The position numbers were made by a program, and so were the translations under genes. A stretch of DNA of 64,000 nucleotides from Alteribacter lacisalsi (GTDB lineage Bacteria; Bacillota; Bacilli; Bacillales; Salisediminibacteriaceae): positions 1,240,001-1,304,000 of the forward strand of contig NZ_PDOF01000001.1 of the NCBI RefSeq assembly GCF_003226345.1, given 5' to 3'. A model generated the notes under the pieces. That model saw only the letters and a program-made list of their open reading frames with translations. It was not told where the DNA came from and did not search any database. Shown here in pieces: positions 51,575 through 60,746 of the stretch (position 1 is the first letter of the stretch; each line of letters begins with the position of its first letter).

Positions 51575-52780
51575 CTAACTGATTTCTCCATGTTCTTCAA
51601 ATGCGGATGGCATATTAATCAGCAACTCCCTTGGGAAGCTGGTGAATGTTTCACATCCGTTTTCGGTAATCCGGATCGTTTCACTGATTTCCATTCCGTA
51701 ATCGTCAAACCATAGGCCGGGAATCAGATGAAACGTCATGTTCGGCTTAAGAACGGTCCGGTCACCGTTTCTGATACTTGCAGTATGCTCTCCCCAGTCT
51801 GGAGGATAGTTCAGCCCCACTGAATAACCGAGCCGGGATTCTTTTACAATGCCATGTTTTTTAAGTGCCTTTCGCCAGAGCGCCTCTGCTTCGCCGCACG
51901 TCATTCCCGGTTTAATGCCGTCAAGAACCTTGTTGAGACCCTCAACAGCAACGGATGCCAGACCGGCCATTAGCTTTGAAGGCGCGCCAATGGTAACGGT
52001 TCTTGCCAGCGGCACATGATAACGTTTACAGCATCCGGCAAGCTCCACAATCACGGTTTCCCCTTCCTGAAAAGTCCGGTCGGTCCAGGTCAGGTGAGGG
52101 TTGGATGTATTTTTTCCTGTCGGAAGAAGTGGAACAATGGCAGGATAATCACCACTGATGTCCTTGGTTCCCGCAATCATGTGGTAATAGATCATTGCGG
52201 CAGCGTCGCATTCCCGTTTACCTGCACGGATCGAATTCACACCGTTTGTCATCGCCGTTTCGGCAAGTCTGGCTGCTTTTTTCATGTACTCGATTTCCTG
52301 ATCCGACTTAATAAGCCGGACGTTGTTGACGAGCAGGTCAGCATCTGTTAAATCGGCATCCGGCAGCTCTTTTTGCAGGTGAAAATAAGCTTTCGCTGTA
52401 AAATAATAGTGATCCATTTCCACACCAATCCGTTTGTTTCCAAGTCCTTTAAGTTTCAGAATATCTGCTGCATACATCATAGGATGAAGGACATCAGAAT
52501 GGACGTAGGTATCCGGATAGCCGATGATATAATCATCGTGCATCCATGTCGTCACTCTTGCCGCACCTGAATCCATAAACCTCCCGATCCATATAGGCTG
52601 CTCGCTGGAAAGATCTACTACGAGCATCTGATGAACATAAAATGACCAGGCATCATACCCGCTCAGATAGTTCATGTTGGCAGGATCGGTAATCAGTAAA
52701 ACCTCCACCCCTTGTTTCTCCATATTTTTTCTTACACGTTCAAGGCGTTCCTGATATTCTGCCACCTCAAATGGAAGCAT
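51575..52780 (-). CDS. M24-family metallohydrolase, ectoine hydrolase (DoeA)-like
   Basis: The 401-residue protein has a creatinase-type N-domain (ERVRKNMEKQGVEVLLITDP, then NMNYLSGYDAWSFYV) and a pita-bread C-domain. The overall sequence, including SFYVHQMLVVDL, PIWIGRFMDSGAAR and the GLNYPPDWGEHTASIRNGDR region, resembles ectoine hydrolase DoeA more than classical Xaa-Pro dipeptidases. DoeA opens the ring of the compatible solute ectoine. No DoeB-type deacetylase is seen nearby, so the substrate remains open; a proline dipeptidase is the alternative. Confidence 0.7.
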   Translation of the reverse strand: MLPFEVAEYQERLERVRKNMEKQGVEVLLITDPANMNYLSGYDAWSFYVHQMLVVDLSSEQPIWIGRFMDSGAARVTTWMHDDYIIGYPDTYVHSDVLHPMMYAADILKLKGLGNKRIGVEMDHYYFTAKAYFHLQKELPDADLTDADLLVNNVRLIKSDQEIEYMKKAARLAETAMTNGVNSIRAGKRECDAAAMIYYHMIAGTKDISGDYPAIVPLLPTGKNTSNPHLTWTDRTFQEGETVIVELAGCCKRYHVPLARTVTIGAPSKLMAGLASVAVEGLNKVLDGIKPGMTCGEAEALWRKALKKHGIVKESRLGYSVGLNYPPDWGEHTASIRNGDRTVLKPNMTFHLIPGLWFDDYGMEISETIRITENGCETFTSFPRELLINMPSAFEEHGEIS

Positions 52781-53039
52781 AACTCTCCCTCCTTATCCTC
52801 TGTAAATACAGTGGATTCCTCCCTTTTTATCTGTTTGTTAAGAGATCCTCGTTAAAATAACGAAATATTCTGTTTACTTAAAGTTTCCCATGTGGATTTT
52901 CTGATTTCAATGACTGGTTTTGACGAACCTTCAATAGAATCCATCAGGAAACGACAGCCTCTTTTAACGGCTTTTACATGTGTGATAACTTGCTCCCGGT
53001 GGGAAAATAAACGTATTCTGCTGGCAAGGAGGCTTAAAA

Positions 53040-53180
53040 ATGGACGATACCGGAGCATTTGTGGAAGATTTCAACCGCAGAAAAGAAAAAACCGAACGTA
53101 ACAACAGGTCTCAGGGACAGCGTGATTACAGCCGCAGTCTTCCAGCAAAAAAAGCAATATCAAATAAAAACAAAAAGTGA
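53040..53180 (+). CDS. 46-residue basic small protein
   Basis: This peptide starts at ATG 53040 just after AAGGAGGCTTAAAA. It is very rich in Lys, Arg, Asn and Gln, with no membrane helix, like small acid-soluble spore proteins, but I cannot place it in a named family. The next small gene follows after 14 bases, so they form a two-gene unit. Confidence 0.6.
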   Translation: MDDTGAFVEDFNRRKEKTERNNRSQGQRDYSRSLPAKKAISNKNKK

Positions 53181-53194
53181 TTGGAGTGATCATT

Positions 53195-53320
53195 TTGGGA
53201 CGAGCCAGAAAGCAAAAAGCAAGAGACAAAAACAAACAGGCAATGCCTCAGACACCTGAAGCGCAAAAAATAAACCGGCAGGATCAGACTGCCGCCGGCC
53301 GAAACTCCGCAGGAGAATAG
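53195..53320 (+). CDS. 41-residue basic protein, YfhD-like
   Basis: It begins with TTG 53195 eight bases after GGAG. The sequence GRARKQKARDKNKQAMPQTP resembles the conserved start of YfhD-family small Bacillus spore proteins, recalled from memory. The perfect hairpin just downstream ends the unit. The pair of tiny basic genes suggests sporulation, but I see no convincing SigG promoter. Confidence 0.55.
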   Translation: MGRARKQKARDKNKQAMPQTPEAQKINRQDQTAAGRNSAGE

Positions 53321-53362
53321 TACAGCGTGATTACATGAAGCCATGAGTCAGACTGTGCGGAC

Positions 53363-53406
53363 ACAAAAAAGACACGAAAGGAAATTCCTTTCGTGTCCGT
53401 TTTTTA
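53363..53406. terminator. Bidirectional terminator between small spore-like genes and rlmN
   Basis: GACACGAAAGGAA (53371-53383) and TTCCTTTCGTGTC (53385-53397) are perfectly complementary, with A/T runs on both sides, so it ends both convergent transcripts. Confidence 0.92.
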
Positions 53407-54480
53407 TACTTTTGCTTTTTCCTTGTCTTTTTTAATCTGCTTACTGCGAAGCTGTCCGCATGCCGCATCAATATCGGACCCTTGTTCGTGGCGGATACCG
53501 CACTGAATGCCGTTCTTTTTAAGCGTATCGTAAAATGCAAGAATACTGTTCTTTTCACTCTGCTCGTACTGGATATGCTCGTCGACCGGATTGTAAGGAA
53601 TCAGATTTACATAGGAAAGACGTTTCTTATCCTTAATAAGATCTGCCAGTTGCTGTGCTGTCTCCCGACTGTCATTAATACCTTTGAGCATAATGTACTC
53701 AAACGTAATCCGCCGGTTTGTTTTTTCAAGGTAGTAATCAACGGCTTTCATTAGAGGCTCAATCGGCTGGCCTTTATTGATCTTCATGATCTTCGTCCGA
53801 AGTTCATTATTAGGTGCATGAAGGGACAGGGCGAGATTAACTTGTAGATCCTGGTCCGCAAACTCATAGATCTTATTAATGATCCCGCTTGTGGATACTG
53901 TTATATGACGGGCACCGATCGCAAGACCTTTGTCATTGTTCACTACGTGAAGGAAATCCATAAGGTTGCCAAAGTTATCGAACGGTTCCCCAATCCCCAT
54001 TACCACGATGTGGCTCACCCGCTCTTCGTTTTCACGCTCATCAAGGGCGTGCTGCACATTCATAATCTGCTCTACAATTTCCCCGCTAGTCAGATCCCGG
54101 CTTTTCTTGAGAAGTCCGCTGGCGCAGAAACTGCAGCCGATGTTACAGCCTACCTGGGTTGTTACACAGACAGAAAGACCGTAACTGAATTTCATAAGCA
54201 CGGTTTCAATCAAGTTGCCGTCTTTTAAACGAAAAAGAAATTTCATGGTGCCGTCGCGTGACTCCTGTTTCGAGTGCACTTCGAGTGTCTGTATGTCAAA
54301 ATGGTTATCAAGAAGCGCCCGGCAGTCTTTATTTACGTTACGCATCTCGGAGAAGTCTTTGATTCGTTTTTTATAAAGCCAGTCCCATACCTGCTGGGCA
54401 CGGAATTTCTTTTCACCGTGTTCCACAAGCCAGTCTGTCAGCTGGTCAAATGTTAATCCGTAAATGGATGGTTTAGTCAT
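53404..54480 (-). CDS. rlmN: 23S rRNA/tRNA adenine-C2 methyltransferase RlmN
   Basis: The 358-residue radical SAM enzyme methylates A2503 of 23S rRNA and A37 of some tRNAs. The cluster cysteines are Cys112, Cys116 and Cys119 in [12 protein letters not shown], and the mechanistic C-terminal Cys is in [10 protein letters not shown] (near residue 343). Other motifs are MGIGEPFDN and SLHAPN. All catalytic residues seem present and the length is typical. It is a single gene between two terminators. Confidence 0.96.
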   Translation of the reverse strand: MTKPSIYGLTFDQLTDWLVEHGEKKFRAQQVWDWLYKKRIKDFSEMRNVNKDCRALLDNHFDIQTLEVHSKQESRDGTMKFLFRLKDGNLIETVLMKFSYGLSVCVTTQVGCNIGCSFCASGLLKKSRDLTSGEIVEQIMNVQHALDERENEERVSHIVVMGIGEPFDNFGNLMDFLHVVNNDKGLAIGARHITVSTSGIINKIYEFADQDLQVNLALSLHAPNNELRTKIMKINKGQPIEPLMKAVDYYLEKTNRRITFEYIMLKGINDSRETAQQLADLIKDKKRLSYVNLIPYNPVDEHIQYEQSEKNSILAFYDTLKKNGIQCGIRHEQGSDIDAACGQLRSKQIKKDKEKAKV

Positions 54481-54664
54481 GGTAAACCCTCATTTCAATC
54501 ATAGTATTCGTAAATCAAGTCGTTTATCTTATCATCATTGGTTCAGTTACTTACAAATATACAATTATAGGTCCTGACCGTTAAAATGTCAACGTTTCAT
54601 GTTAGGTAGAAAGGAATTAAGGGGATAGAGTAGAATAGTGCTGCATATTGGGGAGGTTCATACA

Positions 54665-55516
54665 GTGATCGCATTCATAAGAGATGTTATTAAAGAATTT
54701 CAAAAAGACGATGTACCGCTCCTGGCGGCAGCCCAGGCTTATTACTACCTCCTGTCTGCAGTGCCGCTCATGATTCTGCTTCTCTCTGTTCTTCCGTACC
54801 TGAACATCGAACCTGAGGCTGCTGTATCCGCTCTGAAAAGCGTCATGCCGGACGAGACTGCTTCGGTATTTGAGGAAACGGTCGTGGATATGGTATCTAC
54901 AGAAAGAGGAGGTCTGCTTACCTTCGGGATCCTCGGGACAATCTGGACAGCATCCCTTGCGATGAACGCCTTTATACAGGCGCAGAACAGTGCTTATAAT
55001 GTGGAGGAAACACGGTCTTTCATTAAGGCGAGGCTTTTGTCGATCGGGCTTACGATCTGCATCATTATTGCCCTCATCGTTGTTCTCCTTCTCCCGGTGT
55101 TCGGTGACGTACTGATATCCTTTATCAGTACGGCTGTTGCCCTGCCCCCGGAAACGGAGCAGCTGATCCGGATTCTCCGTTACGTGGTAAGTATTGTTGT
55201 TATCACACTGATTCTGACCGCACTTTATTACTATGCTCCAAATAAAAGAAAGCCGTTTTTACATGTGCTGCCCGGTGCCCTGTTTGCAACGCTTGCCTGG
55301 CAGGTTGTTTCATTCGGATTTTCCTTTTATGTAAGCAACTTCGGGAATTACGCCGACACTTATGGTGGTCTGGGCGGGGTCATTGTTATGATGCTGTGGT
55401 TTTTCCTGACAGGTATGATCCTTGTGGTAGGCGGCGAATTAAATGCTGTCCTGCATCGCAGGAAAACAAGGGGCTTCGACGCCCAGAAAAACAAAAACCT
55501 GAATGTCTTCCGTTAG
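54665..55516 (+). CDS. YihY/BrkB-family membrane protein
   Basis: The 283-residue protein has six hydrophobic segments and the family marks LAAAQAYYYLLSAVPLMILL near the N-terminus and LYYYAPNKRKPF. YihY/BrkB proteins are inner membrane proteins of unknown transport role; older annotation as RNase BN is wrong. GTG 54665 has GGGGAGG eight bases upstream; the nine codons before it lack a ribosome site. It converges on the protease gene, sharing a terminator. Confidence 0.88.
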   Translation: MIAFIRDVIKEFQKDDVPLLAAAQAYYYLLSAVPLMILLLSVLPYLNIEPEAAVSALKSVMPDETASVFEETVVDMVSTERGGLLTFGILGTIWTASLAMNAFIQAQNSAYNVEETRSFIKARLLSIGLTICIIIALIVVLLLPVFGDVLISFISTAVALPPETEQLIRILRYVVSIVVITLILTALYYYAPNKRKPFLHVLPGALFATLAWQVVSFGFSFYVSNFGNYADTYGGLGGVIVMMLWFFLTGMILVVGGELNAVLHRRKTRGFDAQKNKNLNVFR

Positions 55517-55531
55517 ACATTCAGGTTTTTC
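55491..55531. terminator. Bidirectional terminator between BrkB-type and protease genes
   Basis: CCTGAATGTC (55498-55507) pairs with GACATTCAGG (55516-55525), with T runs on the plus strand and A runs giving T on the minus strand. Confidence 0.88.
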
Positions 55532-56349
55532 TATCTGAGAAAATCGGTAAATGCTTCGTATGGGATAAACAAACCTGCTCTGGTCGTTTCTCCTTGATAT
55601 TCGGTCCTTGTGGTAGCGTAAACGACACCAAGAACAGAACCATCCTCGCCGATCACCGGACTCCCGCTGTTCCCTCTGTATACAGGGGCATCAAGAAGGA
55701 CAGCGCCGTCACTCCGCTCACCGAGAATATCCCCCTGATTCGCAATAAAATTAAAAAACAGAGGGTTTCCTATGACATATACCGCCTGTTCCGGGTGCCA
55801 GCCTTCTCTCAATGTAAGAGCCGGCTGGCCGTGATCCGATGGAATCTGCAGAATGGCGAGATCGAGGACATCATGAGTATCCACGATTTCAGCCTGATAG
55901 CGGTCACCGTCTTCAAATGAGACGGTCACAAATGGCTCGCCTTCTATTACATGATCGTTGGTTATGATATAGCCGTCTTCAGAGTAGAGAAATCCTGTAC
56001 CTTTATTGTCGGAACCCCTCACGACTACGATCGATTCCTTATAAGCCTGTACATCTTCGTTTTGCGAAAGTTCCCTGGATATTGTAAGAAATTCCACAGC
56101 CGGAATATTTACAAGCCTTGGTAAAAAAGCGAGTACGTTACCGAGAAGAGCAAAAGTAAGAATGACGGCAATCGTCATTTTCATTCCTTTTTTCTTTTTC
56201 TGCAGTTCCGGCTCTTCTTCCTCATCATCCGGATTGAAAAATTCCTCCCGGGTATAATAACGCTCCCCATCAAAAAACGGACGTTCAGGTTCTTTTTCCT
56301 CGTTCGGTTTATTTTCGTTACTGGGCTGCTGTCTGTCATCACGTGTCAT
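55531..56349 (-). CDS. Membrane-anchored trypsin-like serine protease without PDZ domain
   Basis: The 272-residue protein has an acidic cytoplasmic N-terminus (residues 1-50), one membrane helix (about 58-77) and an extracytoplasmic S1-type protease. The catalytic triad is His133 in TNDHVI, Asp163 in VLDLAIL and Ser228 in RGNSGSP. DegP/HtrA enzymes have the same triad but also PDZ domains, which are absent here, so its regulation must differ. ATG 56349 lies seven bases after GGAGGGG. It may degrade damaged or secreted proteins at the cell surface. Confidence 0.88.
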   Translation of the reverse strand: MTRDDRQQPSNENKPNEEKEPERPFFDGERYYTREEFFNPDDEEEEPELQKKKKGMKMTIAVILTFALLGNVLAFLPRLVNIPAVEFLTISRELSQNEDVQAYKESIVVVRGSDNKGTGFLYSEDGYIITNDHVIEGEPFVTVSFEDGDRYQAEIVDTHDVLDLAILQIPSDHGQPALTLREGWHPEQAVYVIGNPLFFNFIANQGDILGERSDGAVLLDAPVYRGNSGSPVIGEDGSVLGVVYATTRTEYQGETTRAGLFIPYEAFTDFLR

Positions 56350-56478
56350 TTGTTTCCCCTCCGGCAAAAACCATATGGCCCCAGTATATCATGGAACGGC
56401 GCGGTTCCGGAGGCTTCCATCCGGATTGCATGGACCTGATTTTAAGGTTACGATTGGAAAAAAGAGGTGATAACAACT

Positions 56479-57390
56479 ATGAAAATGACCTTTCTTGGGA
56501 CAGGAGCAGGAGTCCCCTCCAAGGAGAGGAATGTCTCTTCTCTTGTTCTGCATACAGAGAATCGGCAGAACAGTTTATGGCTTTTTGACTGCGGGGAAGG
56601 AACCCAGCAGCAGTTTCTTAACAGCTCGCCTAAAGCCGGAAAAGTAGATAGAATCTTTATTACGCACCTGCACGGAGACCATCTGTACGGTCTTCCCGGT
56701 TTTCTTGCGAGCCGTTCTTTTCAGGGGGCTGAAAGACCGCTTACGATATACGGGCCTGCAGGTATAGAAGCGTATGTCAGGACCTCCCTTGAGATAAGCG
56801 GCACACATCTTCTGTATGACTGCCGCTTCGAAGAGATCAGAAAAAGTGGCCGCTTGTTTGAATCTGACGGCTATACTGTCGTTACTGATCAACTCGATCA
56901 CGGAATTCCTTCATTCGGTTACCGTATTGAAGCTCCGTCAAAACCTGGACCGCTATTAAAGGAACGGGTTCAGGCTGAAGGAATTGAGCCGGGCCCCTGG
57001 CTCGGTGAGCTTAAACAGGGAAAAAGAGTTACTCTGCCGGACGGGCGGAAGGTATGCGGTCATGATTATATTGGCAGTCCAATCAAAGGAAAAACGGCGG
57101 TTATTCTGGGGGATACAAGGAAGTGTAAGGCAGCAGAAGTCCTTTCAAGAGAGGCGGATGTAGTGGTTCACGAAGCCACGTTCTCGGGCGAAGAAGAGAA
57201 ACGGGCATATGATTTTTATCATTCCACAACCATCCATGCAGCACAAACAGCAAGAGATGCACGTGCAAAAAAGCTGATACTGACACACATCAGCCCGCGG
57301 TACACAAACCCGGAACCGCTTCTTAAAGAGGCTGTTTCTGTATTTGCATATACAGTGATTGCAAAGGATTTTATGACAATGATTGTTTAA
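56479..57390 (+). CDS. rnz: Ribonuclease Z
   Basis: The 303-residue metallo-beta-lactamase-fold endonuclease trims tRNA 3' ends. The zinc motif is HLHGDH (residues 63-68: His63, His65, Asp67, His68), with LGDTRK and HEATF and a C-terminal LTHISPRY. Length and motifs match B. subtilis RNase Z. ATG 56479 has GAGGTGA eight bases upstream; a GTG four codons before is less likely. It is divergent from the protease gene. Confidence 0.95.
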   Translation: MKMTFLGTGAGVPSKERNVSSLVLHTENRQNSLWLFDCGEGTQQQFLNSSPKAGKVDRIFITHLHGDHLYGLPGFLASRSFQGAERPLTIYGPAGIEAYVRTSLEISGTHLLYDCRFEEIRKSGRLFESDGYTVVTDQLDHGIPSFGYRIEAPSKPGPLLKERVQAEGIEPGPWLGELKQGKRVTLPDGRKVCGHDYIGSPIKGKTAVILGDTRKCKAAEVLSREADVVVHEATFSGEEEKRAYDFYHSTTIHAAQTARDARAKKLILTHISPRYTNPEPLLKEAVSVFAYTVIAKDFMTMIV

Positions 57391-57414
57391 GCATGCAAGG
57401 CTTTTACACAGGTA

Positions 57415-57446
57415 ACATTAAAAACGTTCCCTACGCCGGGAACGTC
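57415..57446 (-). terminator. Terminator overlapping the end of the HAD gene
   Basis: ACGTTCCC (57424-57431) pairs with GGGAACGT (57438-57445); T residues follow on the minus strand. It overlaps the last codons of the gene. Confidence 0.75.
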
Positions 57447-58225
57447 TGAAGCAGATTCCTTTCAATAAACAAGGCCAGGCCTTCTTCCTCGTGATCAAGG
57501 GTGATAAAATCAGCTGCCTTTTTTAATTCGGGAATCGCATTCCCCATCGCTACACCTGTTCCTGCTCCTTTAATCATTTCAAGATCATTCGGGCCGTCTC
57601 CAAACGCGGCACATTCCCATGGACCAAAGCCATAGGTTTCCATCAGGTGCTCGATTGCACGCCATTTTGATGTCCCCTTGCTCATAATTTCAAATCCATC
57701 TTCCCAGATCACAGTGTCACTCTCCACAGTGTCGAACAGTCCCGCAAAACCGGCTCCACGTCTGCCTGTACGGACACTGTACTTTAAAACGTCTTCTTCG
57801 GGGCGTCGCGAAGCCAGGTTTCCTACATAAACCGGCTTTGCCTGCCCTTCAGCTATCCACGTTTTCACAGTCTCATCCATATGCCTGCACCACAGTCCGC
57901 TTTCTGTGTGAACCATCACATTGCACAGTTCATTTTCAGTGATGCTGTAAAACAGCTCTTCATTGATTTTGACCGGCTTCGTATACAGCGGTTCCCGGGA
58001 AGAAGCTGTATAGATGCCTGCCCCGTTCAGGCAGATCATCGGCGTCTTTAATCCAAGGTCCCTGTGATAAGGGGCAGTGATTTCTTTTTGCCTTCCTGTA
58101 GCAAGAAAGACACTGGTACCCTCATTTTCAAGTTTTTCCAGCGCCTCAAAGGTTCGTTTGGTGATCCGGTTTGTTTTCGTCAGAAGTGTCCCGTCCATAT
58201 CAATAAATACAGCCTTGGTTTTCAA
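57431..58225 (-). CDS. HAD-superfamily Cof-type phosphatase
   Basis: The 264-residue class IIB HAD hydrolase has motif I FIDMDGTLLTKTN, the GR-containing motif II FLATGRQKE, and motif IV AFGDGPNDLEMI. These enzymes act on small phosphorylated metabolites. It is distinct in sequence from the one at 32246-33007, although the plan is the same. ATG 58225 has GGGAGGGAAG upstream. Confidence 0.9.
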   Translation of the reverse strand: MKTKAVFIDMDGTLLTKTNRITKRTFEALEKLENEGTSVFLATGRQKEITAPYHRDLGLKTPMICLNGAGIYTASSREPLYTKPVKINEELFYSITENELCNVMVHTESGLWCRHMDETVKTWIAEGQAKPVYVGNLASRRPEEDVLKYSVRTGRRGAGFAGLFDTVESDTVIWEDGFEIMSKGTSKWRAIEHLMETYGFGPWECAAFGDGPNDLEMIKGAGTGVAMGNAIPELKKAADFITLDHEEEGLALFIERNLLQTFPA

Positions 58226-58337
58226 TGTGCTTCCCTCCCTGATTTCGCTTACAGTCTGATCTTAGCGAACCATCATTAAGGTGATGTTAAGGAAGGATGT
58301 GATTTTTGAAAACGAGATTAATTTGCAAAATTAATAC

Positions 58338-58368
58338 TTAACACCTGATGTCTGCATTATGCTACAAT
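58338..58368 (+). promoter_or_regulatory. Candidate promoter of the 221-residue gene
   Basis: TTAACA (58338-58343) and TACAAT (58363-58368) are 19 bases apart, slightly long. A GAAC-N4-GTTC site begins two bases after the -10. Confidence 0.4.
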
Positions 58369-58369
58369 A

Positions 58370-58383
58370 AGAACGTTAGTTCC
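58370..58383. promoter_or_regulatory. SOS-like (LexA) box before the 221-residue gene
   Basis: AGAACGTTAGTTCC contains GAAC-GTTA-GTTC. Its inner bases differ from RNRY at two places but resemble the uvrB-type box (GAAC-TTTA-GTTC) as I recall it from B. subtilis. It covers the likely transcription start. Confidence 0.45.
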
Positions 58384-58444
58384 CCTCCCGCGGGTTTTAT
58401 ACGCCCCTGCCTCTAACCCATCCCCCCGAAAGTGAGGAATCCTC

Positions 58445-59110
58445 ATGCAGATCGATCAGTTGAACCCGTATGCCGGACAAGGAGCTTTTCTCTCAGATAA
58501 AAAGGAAGAGCTGCTTTACGTCCTGGAAGTATTTAATGACTACGCGAGTACACACTATGAGGCCGTTTTTATCAAGATGCGTGAGCGGCTCTCCAGCAAG
58601 TATCCCGAGTTCGAATCAACGGACACATTGGTATTGCCTCAGATCTTTATCTGGCTCCGGCACTGTGCCCGGATCGGACGCGGAGGAAAAACGATGTACC
58701 AGCACTTTCTGGATAAACACCTTCCAAAAATGAACCTCCGTCTCAGCCCTTTTACAGTTTTTATGCTAAACGAATGGCAGTACACATTTCCAGGCTTCTT
58801 CTATCCTTCCATACAGCTTGGTGCAGCAGAAAGAGTGTTTCAAGTTGATGACATCCTTGATGGACACCTCAAAACGGTTGCTGTCTACAGTAAGATTTTC
58901 ACCCCTCCAGAAACGAACGCCATCATGACCGGTCTTCTTCTCCCTGATCTGCTTCAGTTTTTCCCTGAGGACAGCAAAAAGGCAGCATCCGCCCTTATAT
59001 CCTTCGCTCATAAAGACCCTGTTTTGTATTTTGACCAGCTCGTGATCACTGATTATCCGGAATTCCTGCGGATCCTCATTCGTCACAGCCGGACCTCTAC
59101 TCCCAAATAA
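58445..59110 (+). CDS. Hypothetical 221-residue protein
   Basis: I recognise no family in this soluble, mainly helical protein. It has a central LRHCARIGRGGKTMYQHFL and an aromatic-rich FPGFFYPSIQLGAAERVF, and no membrane segment or signal peptide. AAGTGAGGAATCC precedes the ATG. A GAAC-N4-GTTC palindrome overlaps its transcription start, so it may be induced by DNA damage; this is inference. It stands between a HAD gene and a convergent phosphodiesterase gene. Confidence 0.75.
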   Translation: MQIDQLNPYAGQGAFLSDKKEELLYVLEVFNDYASTHYEAVFIKMRERLSSKYPEFESTDTLVLPQIFIWLRHCARIGRGGKTMYQHFLDKHLPKMNLRLSPFTVFMLNEWQYTFPGFFYPSIQLGAAERVFQVDDILDGHLKTVAVYSKIFTPPETNAIMTGLLLPDLLQFFPEDSKKAASALISFAHKDPVLYFDQLVITDYPEFLRILIRHSRTSTPK

Positions 59111-59222
59111 AAAAAGACCACCCTCCGGATGATCTTATTACTCTATATCAGACGAACGGACGGCGTGCAGTGAAGCTTCTGTTCAGTCATTTTCATGGCT
59201 GCTTAAACAAAATACATCTGCA

Positions 59223-59711
59223 CTAATTCAGAAAAAATAAATGCTCAGCCTTTAGTTCCTCTTCAACAGTGATAATTCCGAAGGAGAAGTACGGCAGCTT
59301 CCGTTTATCTGCAGGAGAGCCGGGATTAAACAGCAGTGATTGACCGTGGTACCTGAGATAAGGGATGTGGGAATGACCAAAAATGATACAGTCAAAGGAA
59401 CTGTCGAACGATTCCAGTACCCGTTTTTCAGTCGTTTTCTTCTCTCCGTCACCGTGGACGATCCCGATTTTAAACCCGTTTACCGTAATCTCCTCCCTGC
59501 GTTGAAGAAGCTCTCTTATTTCCTCGGTATCCGTATTTCCGAATACGCCTATTACATCCCCGTATTTACGAAACATTTCGTATATCTCTTTTTCCTGCCA
59601 GTCGCCTGTATGGATGATCAGATCTGCTGTTTTCATAGCACGGACAAGAGCTTCCGGTAATCGTGTACCTTTACGGGGCATGTGTGTGTCTCCTGTTACA
59701 AGGATGCGCAT
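59223..59711 (-). CDS. YfcE/MJ0936-family metallophosphodiesterase
   Basis: The 162-residue calcineurin-like phosphoesterase has the metal motifs VTGDTHMPRKG (residues 5-15), HTGDWQ, GNTD, VHGD and FGHSHIPY. Relatives cleave phosphodiesters such as bis-p-nitrophenyl phosphate or cyclic nucleotides; the natural substrate is unknown. The start at ATG 59711 gives the standard MRILVTGDTH beginning; a GTG four codons earlier is inside the AGGTGA ribosome site. It follows the TRM11-like methylase gene by 18 bases, in one operon. Confidence 0.9.
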   Translation of the reverse strand: MRILVTGDTHMPRKGTRLPEALVRAMKTADLIIHTGDWQEKEIYEMFRKYGDVIGVFGNTDTEEIRELLQRREEITVNGFKIGIVHGDGEKKTTEKRVLESFDSSFDCIIFGHSHIPYLRYHGQSLLFNPGSPADKRKLPYFSFGIITVEEELKAEHLFFLN

Positions 59712-59729
59712 CTGACAAATCACCTCCGT

Positions 59730-60659
59730 TTAATTACAGACGAGCACTTCTCTGCTGAAAGACCCGTTTTTAAAAAATGTGCAGCGGTCGCTAATCGTGA
59801 ACCCTGCCTGCCTGACCGCCTCTTCAACAGGATCTATGGTGATGATGACAGCCTTCTTTGCAAATCGCCGTGCACTGGACAGAATCAGTTCCTGATCCTC
59901 GAGGCTCATTACCGAACAGAGGTTATAGGGCATGTCAATAATCGCAGCATCATAGTTCCCTGTTACATCGCAGATGTCCTTGAGTTCGATTGGTGGTTCG
60001 TATCCAAAATATTCCAGGTTTTTTCTTGAACCGTACATAACTTTCGGATTGCGGTCACTCCCTCTTACATCTACTCCCATGGAGCAAGCCTCAAGAAGGA
60101 CTGTGCCAATACCGCAGCACGGGTCGATCAGCGTTCCTCCATTAGGGGCATCCTGCACGGCAATATTGACAACTGTTCTGGCAACCCGGGCATTCAGAGC
60201 AGTCGAATACCCGAACGGCCGTTTCTGGTGCTCGATCCAGACCGGCTTACCTCTGTGAAGCCGGCCGAAGTACCACAAGCCGCGATGAAAAGTAAGGCCG
60301 TAATGGATATCGGGGTTTTTCAGGTCAGCACGGTCTTTCACCTTCAGGCCAGTCTGCCTCTCAATATTTTTTCTTTCCCGGAACCGCAGAGTTTCTTCAT
60401 CCGGACTGACCAGCACTTCAATTTTAAAGGTTTTTCCACTCTCGGGAAGACTGGCGGCATAGCTCTCAATGTCACTCAGTGAATTTGCTTTCGTATACAC
60501 GTCCAGCCTTTCTTTTATAAACGGACTTCTGCCCGGATCCATGGCCTTTTGGCTGCTCAGGATGTGCTCCTCTGTATCACAGCCGAACAGCGCTCGCATT
60601 TCCAGTTGGCAGAGCGGATGCTCCTCTTCCGTATAAGCGTATGTATATAAATAATTCAT
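59730..60659 (-). CDS. TRM11-like SAM-dependent RNA methyltransferase
   Basis: The 309-residue protein has a UPF0020/TRM11-type methylase domain: LIDPCCGIGTVLLEA (residues about 175-190), GSDRNPKV, and the catalytic DMPYNLCS in place of the common NPPY. The N-terminal 150 residues differ from the THUMP domain of YpsC. The family methylates guanine N2 in tRNA in archaea and eukaryotes; the bacterial substrate is unclear. It is a two-gene operon with the phosphodiesterase. Confidence 0.83.
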   Translation of the reverse strand: MNYLYTYAYTEEEHPLCQLEMRALFGCDTEEHILSSQKAMDPGRSPFIKERLDVYTKANSLSDIESYAASLPESGKTFKIEVLVSPDEETLRFRERKNIERQTGLKVKDRADLKNPDIHYGLTFHRGLWYFGRLHRGKPVWIEHQKRPFGYSTALNARVARTVVNIAVQDAPNGGTLIDPCCGIGTVLLEACSMGVDVRGSDRNPKVMYGSRKNLEYFGYEPPIELKDICDVTGNYDAAIIDMPYNLCSVMSLEDQELILSSARRFAKKAVIITIDPVEEAVRQAGFTISDRCTFFKNGSFSREVLVCN

Positions 60660-60746
60660 TTAACGTCATCCCCTGTTTACCACTTTAATCATATAATTAT
60701 ATCTACTCTACAGCGAAGTAATAGTGTTTGACAAGAAGAGCAGAAA

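Noticed and set aside
54638-54664. Nine extra codons at the start of the BrkB-type gene
   Set aside because: The GGGGAGG ribosome site lies inside this stretch and points to GTG 54665.
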